Assembly: GCA_001795345.1 (NCBI GenBank)
Contig: MGON01000069.1
Coordinates: 1 to 5,067 of the forward strand
Direction of reading: 5' to 3'
Length of the DNA: 5,067 nucleotides
From: Chloroflexi bacterium RIFCSPLOWO2_02_FULL_71_16
GTDB taxonomy: Bacteria > Chloroflexota > Limnocylindria > P2-11E
Shown one piece after another: positions 1-5,067 of the stretch (position 1 is the first letter of the stretch; each line of letters opens with the position of its first letter). The translations under genes were made by a program, and so were the position numbers. Below the pieces are notes generated by a model that worked only from the letters and a program-made list of their open reading frames with translations, had not been told where the DNA came from and did no database searches.

Positions 1-1186
1 ATGTCTTCACGACGGTCGACGCAAGGACGGTCTCTCCGTCCACGACCGTGATCCGGTAGGTGCCGCGCGGAAGTCCGCCGACCAGCCGCTCGAAGACCGC
101 CCCGTATGGGGAGACTTCGACGAGGTCGGTCATCTCGGCCTCACCGCTGACCCTCACGCTGACGGTCGCCAGGGGTGTCAGCCCGTACAGCAGGTAGCTG
201 GCGCCAGGTCCATTCGGCGTCACCGGCAGCGTGACGATGCCCGGTTCGGCGCTGCCGGCCCGCAGGCGCTGGGGCAGACCTTCGACGAAAGACGCGAACG
301 AGCGTCCTGCCAGCGCCTCGTAGGCGCGCGCGATGGTGTCGCCTCGGCGGATGCGCTCGTACACGCGCGCGATCGGCGCGTCGCCGCCGACGTCCTCGCG
401 GAGGAGCTCGGTCACCCGCGCCGCCTGCTGGTACTTGTAGTAGCCGGCCCAGCCCGTCAGCGAATTCCAGGCGCCCTGGCTCACGAGACCGCTAAGGGGG
501 AGCAGCGTCCCGGTCTGGGCCATCGAGCTGGTCTCGTAGCGGACGCGCGTGAGGCGCCAGTCAGCGCCCTGCACGTAAGCCTCGGCCAGCCGGCCCTGAC
601 CCTCGTTCAGCCATGCCGGAACGAGGTCGCAGCGGGGTGCGCACGCTCGAAGCGTCAGGAGGTGCGTGAGCTCGTGCCGGAAGGCGGCGACCGGCCGTCG
701 GTCGCCCACCGCTTCCCAGTTGACGGCGATCAGCCCGAGCGGCGGCTCGAAGAACGCCACCGAGTTCTCGGCGATCCAGTCCGCCGTTCGCGCCGGGTAG
801 CCGAAGACGGTCGTCATCCCTCGCGCGTAGCTCTTGGTCATCGAGAAGACGTAGATCCCTGGCGGTGCGGCGAACGACATCCCGAACTCGCGTTCGACCG
901 ACTGCACGTCGTCGGCGATCTGTGTCGCGATGAGCTCCGCATCGGCGGCCACGATGCTGCTTTCGACGTGCAGGTCGGCGACGCCGGCGAGCCGAGCGAA
1001 CTCGATCCCGCCGACCGCTGTCATGTCCCGGGGCGCCGCCAGCCCTCCCGGCACCGCCGACGGAGCCGGGCTCGCGGTCGTGACGAAGCCGGCCGCCGCG
1101 GCGGGGTCACCCCCGCTGGCGGTCGCGGACGCGGCGGCGGCCATCGCCACGACAGCCGCCGCGGCGATCGTCATCGCAGTCCTCAC
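1..1186 (-). CDS. Secreted gluzincin-type zinc metallopeptidase (peptidase MA-like), partial at C-terminus
   Basis: This minus-strand frame is open from its start to the left edge without a stop, giving about 395 residues with the C-terminus missing. It begins with a probable Sec signal peptide: MRTAM, an Ala/Val-rich core to about residue 19, and an A-S-A cleavage site near residue 21. A low-complexity Ala/Pro/Gly linker (about 22-55) follows. The catalytic region has HELTH at residues 171-175 (bases 676-662) and WLNEG at 192-196. H171 and H175 would bind zinc, E172 would be the catalytic base and E195 the third ligand, as in gluzincins. C182 and C186 lie between the two motifs and could form a disulfide outside the cell. 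From about residue 315 the chain looks beta-rich and may be an Ig-like or carbohydrate-binding-like module. The GTG at 1186 was chosen because Arg then directly precedes the hydrophobic core. GTG at 1189, ATG at 1174, or in-frame starts at 1285 or 1297 (the last overlapping the divergent gene) are alternatives. The substrate is unknown. Confidence 0.82.
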   Translation of the reverse strand, partial: MRTAMTIAAAAVVAMAAAASATASGGDPAAAAGFVTTASPAPSAVPGGLAAPRDMTAVGGIEFARLAGVADLHVESSIVAADAELIATQIADDVQSVEREFGMSFAAPPGIYVFSMTKSYARGMTTVFGYPARTADWIAENSVAFFEPPLGLIAVNWEAVGDRRPVAAFRHELTHLLTLRACAPRCDLVPAWLNEGQGRLAEAYVQGADWRLTRVRYETSSMAQTGTLLPLSGLVSQGAWNSLTGWAGYYKYQQAARVTELLREDVGGDAPIARVYERIRRGDTIARAYEALAGRSFASFVEGLPQRLRAGSAEPGIVTLPVTPNGPGASYLLYGLTPLATVSVRVSGEAEMTDLVEVSPYGAVFERLVGGLPRGTYRITVVDGETVLASTVVKT

Positions 1187-1196
1187 CACGTCGATC

Positions 1197-1202
1197 AGGC
1201 TA
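1197..1202 (-). promoter_or_regulatory. Weak candidate -10 element for the metallopeptidase gene
   Basis: Read on the minus strand, the hexamer is TAGCCT, matching the TANNNT core of a housekeeping sigma-70-type -10 box. It ends 7 bases before the GTG at 1189 and 10 before the GTG at 1186. That spacing would place the transcript start at or next to the start codon, as in leaderless genes. No TTGACA-like -35 box is present about 17 bases upstream. In GC-rich DNA a TANNNT match is uncommon but can occur by chance, so this is a weak call. Confidence 0.2.
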
Positions 1203-1233
1203 CAGGCGCGCGGCCGCCATGCGCGGCGGAGCG

Positions 1234-1278
1234 CCAGGTCGGCGGGTATCGAGACCCGAGCGATCGCGCCCGACCTGG
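1234..1278. repeat. Nested inverted repeat (possible operator or 5' hairpin) upstream of the exporter operon
   Basis: The outer arms are a perfect 9-base inverted repeat, CCAGGTCGG (1234-1242) and CCGACCTGG (1270-1278). Immediately inside is a perfect 5-base pair of arms, CGGGT (1243-1247) and ACCCG (1254-1258), enclosing the 6-base loop ATCGAG. The right side then has an 11-base bulge (1259-1269) containing the 8-base palindrome GCGATCGC (1260-1267). The repeat ends 17 bases before the ATG at 1296. It could be a binding site for a dimeric regulator or, if transcribed, an RNA hairpin near the start of the operon mRNA. There is no T-run, so it does not look like a terminator. High GC raises the chance of random dyads. 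Confidence 0.5.
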
Positions 1279-1295
1279 ACGACACTCTGACGGCC

Positions 1296-2219
1296 ATGAA
1301 CGCCATCGAGACACAGCGGCTCACGAAGGACTACGGCGCCGGACGCGGGATCTTCGACCTCGACTTGACCGTCCGCGAGGGTGAGATCCTCGGCTTCCTC
1401 GGCCCGAATGGCGCGGGGAAGACGACGACCATCAAGCTCCTCATGGGGACGATCCGGCCGACACGGGGATCGGCGGCGATCTTTGGCCTCGACGCGCAGG
1501 CGCAGGCCGTGGATGTCAAGCGGATCGTCGGGTACGTCCCCGGCGAGCTGCCGCAATTCGGCGGCTGGAAGGGGAGCGAGATCGTCGCGTGGGTCGCTGG
1601 GCTGCGCGGCGGCCTCGACGGCGCGGAGGTCACGCGGGTCGCGGAGCGCCTCGACCTCGATCTGGGCCGCCGCTACCGGGAGTACTCGCACGGGAACAAG
1701 CAGAAGCTCGCGCTCCTCCTCGCGTTCGTGCATCGGCCCCGGCTGCTCATCCTCGACGAGCCGACCACGGGACTCGACCCGCTCCACCAGCGGGTCTTCT
1801 ACGAGCTGCTGCGCGAGGCCCGCGGCCACGGCGCGACGGTCTTCCTCTCGTCGCACGTCATGAGCGAGGTCGAGCACGTGTGCGACCGCGTGGGCATCGT
1901 GCGCGAGGGGCGGCTCGTCACGGCGGGTCCGCTCAGCGAGCTCGCCGCGATCCGCAGCCTGCGCGTGGAGATCGTCTTCGATGGCAGCGTGCCGGTCGAG
2001 CGGCTGCGCGCCGTTCCCGGCTTCGAGGATGTGGCGGCCACAGACCACACCGTCACGGGGATGCTCCGCGGCAGCTTCGCGCCGCTCCTCGCGGCGCTTT
2101 CGGGTGAGCCGGTCGCGAGCCTCACCAGCCGCGAGCCGTCGCTCGAAGAAGTGTTCCTGTCGTTCTACGACGACCCGGCGCCGCCGGGCGGAGCAGGACG
2201 GTCAGACCTCACCGTGTGA
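1296..2219 (+). CDS. ABC exporter ATP-binding protein (drug/polyketide-exporter type)
   Basis: This 307-residue cytoplasmic ATPase would power the membrane permease encoded directly downstream. Motifs in order are Walker A GPNGAGKTT (36-44), a degenerate Q-loop in GYVPGEL (79-85) with Gly83 where glutamine is usual, and a variant signature YSHGNKQK (130-137) in place of LSGGQ. Walker B LLILDE follows (150-155, catalytic E155), then the D-loop in TTGLDP (157-162) and the switch His187 in SSHVMSE. Residues from about 220 form the C-terminal extension common in drug-type ABC ATPases, with the conserved-looking PSLEEVFLSFY near 281-291. Length is normal for the family (about 300). ATG 1296 is the only ATG, GTG or TTG in frame close to the conserved N-terminus; the frame stays open to 930, but that extension is Ala-rich shadow sequence opposite the metallopeptidase gene. 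The last bases overlap the permease start by four (GTGA). Function is secure at family level; the substrate is not known. Confidence 0.95.
   Translation: MNAIETQRLTKDYGAGRGIFDLDLTVREGEILGFLGPNGAGKTTTIKLLMGTIRPTRGSAAIFGLDAQAQAVDVKRIVGYVPGELPQFGGWKGSEIVAWVAGLRGGLDGAEVTRVAERLDLDLGRRYREYSHGNKQKLALLLAFVHRPRLLILDEPTTGLDPLHQRVFYELLREARGHGATVFLSSHVMSEVEHVCDRVGIVREGRLVTAGPLSELAAIRSLRVEIVFDGSVPVERLRAVPGFEDVAATDHTVTGMLRGSFAPLLAALSGEPVASLTSREPSLEEVFLSFYDDPAPPGGAGRSDLTV
2216..2219 (+). other. GTGA start/stop overlap coupling ATPase and permease
   Basis: The GTG start of the permease shares bases with the TGA stop of the ATPase, a common arrangement for translational coupling by terminating ribosomes. No strong Shine-Dalgarno sequence sits at the usual distance; the nearest purine run, AGGA at 2195-2198, is 17 bases upstream. 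An in-frame GTG at 2237 is a possible alternative start that would leave no overlap. Confidence 0.7.
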
Positions 2220-3856
2220 GGGATGACCAGCTACCGGTGACGCTCTTCCGCCTCGCGGTCCGCTCGCACCGCAATGGGATCGTAGCCACGTCGATCCTCA
2301 GCGTCGTCCTGGCGCTCGCGAACGCCGTCGGCTACGTGCAGCTCGCCGGGACCGACCCGCAGAGCCGCGCGCTCTTCGCGCGCGAGATGGAGCTCGTGGG
2401 GCGGCAGCTCACGTACCTGCTGCCGGTGCCGCTCCAGCTCGACACGATGATGGGCTACATCCACTGGCGCGTCTTCGGCGCGGTCCCCCTCGTCCTGGGC
2501 TTCTGGGCGGTCATCGCGGCGAGCGGCGTGCGCGGCGACGAGGAGAAGGGTCTCGTCGAGCAGTGGATCGTCACGGGACTCTCCCGCGCCCGCTACATCG
2601 TCACGCGCGTGCTCGCGTTCGCCGCGGTCGCCCTGTTCGCTGTCGCGTTCTTCATCCTGGCGCTCGTCGCGTCGACGGCTGCCGCGGGAGATCCGCTGGA
2701 GGTCGTCCCCACGGCGCTCCAGGGCTTCGCGCTCTGGCTGCTCACGCTGGCGTGCTTCGGGGTCGCGCTCGTCGCCGCGCAGCTCTTTAGCACGCGACGC
2801 GCGGCCGCGGGCGCGGCGGGCATCGTCCTCATGGCGCTGTACATGCTGAACGCCGCGGCGCGGAACGACGCCCTTGCCGAGGTCCAGGCGATCTCGCCGT
2901 TCTGGCTCTACGAGCGCAACACGCCGATGCTTCGGGGCGGCTCGTTAGATGCGCCCGCGCTCCTCGGCCTCATCGGCGCGTCGGTCGTCCTCGCACTCTC
3001 CGCGATCGCCGCGTTCGCGGGGCGCGACATGGGCGCGTCAGTCCTGCGCCAGACCGCGCCGACCGGGGCGCGCACGACGCGACCCTCGGGCGATCCGCTC
3101 CTGCGGATCGCGGTCCTCGCGCCCCTCGATCAGCAGAAGCTGTGGGTGCTCGGGTGGACGCTCGGGCTCGCGCTCTTCGCGGCGTACCTGGTCTCGCTCA
3201 CGCGGCTCATGGTCGACGCGCTCACGGCGATCCCGCAGATGCGCGCCATCTTCGAGGCCATGGGCGCGTCTGGAGGCTACGACGCGTTCGTCGGTGGGAT
3301 GTGGGGCTCGAGCGCGCTCCTCCTGCTCTCGATCTTCGCCGTCGCGACCGTGAACGGGTGGGTCGGCGACGAGAACGATGGGCGGCTCGAGGCCGCCCTC
3401 GCGCAGCCCGCCTCGCGCACCCGCATCGTCCTCGAGCGCGTCGCGGTGCTCACGATCGCCGCCGCGGTGATCGTCGCGGTCTCGACCGCCGCCGTGGCGG
3501 CGGTCGCGGCGCAGCAGGACATCACCCTCACCGCGGACCGCTTCGCGACCGGCTCAGCTCTGCTCGTCACCGTCCCCTTCGCGCTTGCGGGACTCGGCGC
3601 CGTCGTTACGAGCTGGCGGCCCCGCGCGGCCGTCCCCGTGCTCTTCGTCATCGTCGCGCTCGGCTACTTCGTGCAGCAGTTCACGCCGCTCTTCGAGTGG
3701 CCCGACTGGGTGAAGTTCGCCTCGGTCTTCTCGCTCTACGGCACGCCGCTCTCGAGCGAGGTCGACTGGCCGGGCATCTTCGCGCTGCTCGCGATCGGCA
3801 CTGGCGGCACCATCGCCGGTGTCGCGCTGATGCAGCGGCGCGACGTAGGGCGGTGA
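2216..3856 (+). CDS. ABC-2-type exporter permease, fused two-module form (putative polyketide-antibiotic exporter class)
   Basis: This 546-residue inner-membrane protein has about 12 hydrophobic segments, near 22-44, 85-103, 131-153, 164-190, 198-213, 246-268, 308-328, 363-381, 408-431, 446-466, 470-488 and 519-538. Its two halves repeat each other. GVRGDEEKGLVE...SRARYIVTRV (from 104) matches GWVGDENDGRLE...SRTRIVLERV (from 381), with 11 of 30 positions identical. Each lies on the cytoplasmic side between membrane segments, in the acidic G-x-E plus P/L-S-R-x-R coupling element typical of ABC-2 exporters. Length, two-fold layout and the partner ATPase fit the class annotated as exporter of polyketide antibiotics (TnrB3-like). 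The single chain therefore probably supplies both membrane halves for an ATPase dimer. Start GTG 2216 overlaps the ATPase stop; GTG 2237 would shorten the N-terminus by seven residues. The substrate cannot be inferred; drug resistance or lipid-like compound export are both possible. Confidence 0.9.
   Translation: MRDDQLPVTLFRLAVRSHRNGIVATSILSVVLALANAVGYVQLAGTDPQSRALFAREMELVGRQLTYLLPVPLQLDTMMGYIHWRVFGAVPLVLGFWAVIAASGVRGDEEKGLVEQWIVTGLSRARYIVTRVLAFAAVALFAVAFFILALVASTAAAGDPLEVVPTALQGFALWLLTLACFGVALVAAQLFSTRRAAAGAAGIVLMALYMLNAAARNDALAEVQAISPFWLYERNTPMLRGGSLDAPALLGLIGASVVLALSAIAAFAGRDMGASVLRQTAPTGARTTRPSGDPLLRIAVLAPLDQQKLWVLGWTLGLALFAAYLVSLTRLMVDALTAIPQMRAIFEAMGASGGYDAFVGGMWGSSALLLLSIFAVATVNGWVGDENDGRLEAALAQPASRTRIVLERVAVLTIAAAVIVAVSTAAVAAVAAQQDITLTADRFATGSALLVTVPFALAGLGAVVTSWRPRAAVPVLFVIVALGYFVQQFTPLFEWPDWVKFASVFSLYGTPLSSEVDWPGIFALLAIGTGGTIAGVALMQRRDVGR
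3853..3856 (+). other. GTGA start/stop overlap coupling permease and MFS gene
   Basis: The TGA stop of the permease overlaps the GTG start of the MFS transporter, the same four-base arrangement as at the previous junction. A short AGGG at 3847-3850 is too close to the GTG to act as an ordinary Shine-Dalgarno site. The next in-frame ATG or GTG would begin at residue 61, inside the membrane domain, so this GTG is almost certainly the start. Confidence 0.75.
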
Positions 3857-5067
3857 CCCCGGGCCTCTCTTGGCTCGCCGCCGACGGCCGCAAGATCCTC
3901 GTCGCCCGCGCGCTGCGCACGTTCGCCTACGGGTACCTCGCGGTCGTCCTGGGCGCGTACCTCGACCTCCTCGGGCTCGACCCCTTCGAGATCGGGCTCG
4001 TCCTGACCGCGGCGATCGCCGGCTCGGCGGTCATGACCGTCGTCTGGTCGGTGCTCGCCGACCGGGTCGGCCGGCGCCGGACGGTCGTGATCATGGCCGT
4101 CCTCATGGCGCTGGGCGGCGCGGTCTTCGCCCTCACGGACCAGGCGCTGGTCCTCGTCATCGGTGCCTTCACCGGGACGATCAGCGTCACGAGCAGCGAG
4201 GTCGGTGTGTTCCAGACGGTGGAGCAGGCGGTCCTGCCGCAGACGGCGCCCGACGAGCGTCGCACGTGGCTCTTCTCCATCTACAACACCGTGGCGAACT
4301 TCGCGCAGGCGATCGGCTCGCTCGCGGCGGGTGCCGTGGCCGCGTTCGCGGCCCTGGGGTTCGAGGGCGCCGACGCGTACCGTCCGCTGTTCGCGCTCTA
4401 CGCCGCGATCGGGCTGGCGAACGTCGCGATCTTCGCGAGCCTCTCGGACCGCGTCGAGCTGGCGAAGGTCGAGGGCGAGCGGCGGTACCTCGGCATCCAC
4501 CGGTCCCGGGGCATCGTTGCGCGGCTGGCCGCGCTGTTCGCGCTCGACTCGTTCGCCGGAGGCTTCGTCGTCCACTCGGTCGTCGCGTACTGGTTCTTTC
4601 TGCGCTGGGGCCTCGGGCCGGAGCAGCTCGCGGTCCTCTTCTTCTCGGTGAACGTCCTGAGCGGCATCTCGCTCCTCGCCGCCGGCTGGCTCGCCGGACG
4701 CATCGGCCTGCTGAACACGATGGTGTTCACGCACCTGCCGTCCAACGTGCTGCTGGCCCTGGTGCCACTCATGCCGACGGCGCCGCTCGCGGTCGCGATG
4801 TTCCTCGCGCGGATGAGCGTCTCCCAGATGGACGTGCCGACCCGGCAGTCGTACACGATGGCCGTCGTCGCCCCCGACGAGCGGACACCGACCGCGGGCG
4901 TCCTCAACCTCGCGCGCGTCACCGCCACCGCGGCCTCGCCGGCGCTCGCGGGATTCGCGTTCAGCGTGGCCGCGCTCGGCCTGCCGTTCTTCCTCGCGGG
5001 CGGGCTGAAGGTCGCCTACGACCTGCTGGTGTGGCGGACGTTCCGAGCGATACGCCCGCCCGAGGAG
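3853..5067 (+). CDS. Major facilitator superfamily (MFS) transporter, 12 TM, C-terminal end just cut off
   Basis: The frame is open from GTG 3853 to the right edge, giving 405 residues without a stop. All 12 expected membrane segments appear present (about 17-39, 48-68, 76-93, 97-115, 142-168, 176-197, 221-247, 259-282, 287-305, 309-327, 347-372, 374-396). The charged tail RAIRPPEE suggests few residues are missing. MFS motif A is clear in the TM2-TM3 loop as SVLADRVGRRRTV (66-78), with the expected Asp70, Arg71, Gly73 and basic cluster. The two-fold symmetry shows as an APDER element in each half (132-136 and 340-344), each in the loop before TM5 or TM11. The MDVPTRQSYT stretch (326-335) is typical of one large bacterial MFS subgroup. 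The protein would move a small molecule across the inner membrane, probably using the proton gradient. Being coupled to the ABC exporter genes suggests efflux, but the sequence does not fix direction or substrate. Confidence 0.92.
   Translation, partial: MTPGLSWLAADGRKILVARALRTFAYGYLAVVLGAYLDLLGLDPFEIGLVLTAAIAGSAVMTVVWSVLADRVGRRRTVVIMAVLMALGGAVFALTDQALVLVIGAFTGTISVTSSEVGVFQTVEQAVLPQTAPDERRTWLFSIYNTVANFAQAIGSLAAGAVAAFAALGFEGADAYRPLFALYAAIGLANVAIFASLSDRVELAKVEGERRYLGIHRSRGIVARLAALFALDSFAGGFVVHSVVAYWFFLRWGLGPEQLAVLFFSVNVLSGISLLAAGWLAGRIGLLNTMVFTHLPSNVLLALVPLMPTAPLAVAMFLARMSVSQMDVPTRQSYTMAVVAPDERTPTAGVLNLARVTATAASPALAGFAFSVAALGLPFFLAGGLKVAYDLLVWRTFRAIRPPEE

Larger units (their letters stand above)
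1187..1295. promoter_or_regulatory. Divergent intergenic control region between the metallopeptidase and the exporter operon
   Basis: About 109 bases separate the two divergent starts, so promoters for both directions should lie here or just inside the flanking genes. No good -35/-10 pair with consensus spacing is visible on either strand. Neither start codon has a clear Shine-Dalgarno sequence, which is compatible with leaderless mRNAs. The main structure is the nested inverted repeat at 1234-1278. The role as a shared control region is inferred from gene orientation only. Confidence 0.5.

Noticed and set aside
1208..1229. Short direct repeat GCGCGGC (1208-1214 and 1221-1227) and a 5-base hairpin CCGCC/GGCGG (1214-1218 and 1225-1229)
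   Set aside because: Short GC-only repeats are expected by chance in sequence of this composition, and no placement argument supports a function.
930..1295. N-terminal extension of the ATPase frame upstream of ATG 1296
   Set aside because: The 122 extra codons give Ala/Ser/Thr-rich sequence lying antisense to the metallopeptidase signal-peptide region, and no ABC ATPase homologue type has such an extension. The domain begins naturally at MNAIETQRLTKDYG.
662..1384. Plus-strand ORF of 240 codons across the peptidase gene and intergenic region
   Set aside because: The product is Arg/Asp/His-rich and featureless. The minus strand over the same bases encodes HELTH and WLNEG in a coherent secreted protein.
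1200..2048. Minus-strand ORF of 282 codons opposite the ABC ATPase
   Set aside because: It has shadow composition rich in charged residues and no motif, while the plus strand carries every ABC ATPase motif across the same bases.
2216..3856. Possibility of CRISPR, tRNA, insertion-sequence ends or integration sites in the operon
   Set aside because: Coding is continuous, with intact motifs and a uniform GC-rich style. No regularly spaced repeats, terminal inverted repeats or target duplications were seen.
3736..4734. Long minus-strand ORF (332 codons) opposite the permease end and MFS gene
   Set aside because: Its protein is low-complexity, dominated by Arg, Asp, Glu, His and Ala, with no recognisable motif. 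It lies opposite strongly supported membrane-protein genes, so it is a high-GC antisense shadow.

Overview
This is a roughly 5 kb chromosomal window with very high GC, strong G/C preference at third codon positions, frequent GTG starts, TGA stops and 4-base gene overlaps. No Shine-Dalgarno sequence is convincing at any gene start. These traits fit a high-GC Chloroflexota lineage (for example Limnocylindria-like soil or freshwater bacteria) or an actinomycete. The assignment is tentative because the window holds no rRNA or other marker gene.

Layout: (1) Positions 1-1186, minus strand, carry most of a secreted HExxH zinc metallopeptidase of the gluzincin / peptidase-MA type. Its C-terminus lies beyond the left edge. 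(2) Positions 1187-1295 are a short divergent intergenic region containing a nested inverted repeat (1234-1278). (3) Positions 1296 to the right edge, plus strand, hold three tightly packed genes: an ABC ATPase (1296-2219), a two-module ABC-2-type permease resembling the 'exporter of polyketide antibiotics' class (2216-3856), and a 12-TM major facilitator superfamily transporter (3853 to >5067). Each junction is a GTGA overlap, so the three are probably one translationally coupled operon.

How the parts fit: the ATPase and permease very likely form one ABC exporter complex. The permease carries both membrane halves in one chain, so a homodimer of the ATPase would be enough. The MFS protein is a second, proton-coupled or facilitative transporter made from the same mRNA. 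The substrate cannot be read from sequence; drug or lipophilic-compound efflux is the family-level expectation. No regulator (TetR, MarR or similar) is visible in the window. The divergent secreted peptidase may share the control region, but a functional link is only a guess.

No RNA gene, mobile element, CRISPR array or clear terminator was found. Many long ORFs in other frames are shadows caused by high GC. Nothing here amounts to strong evidence of a wholly new system; the intergenic dyad and the coupled ABC+MFS arrangement are the points most worth a second look.
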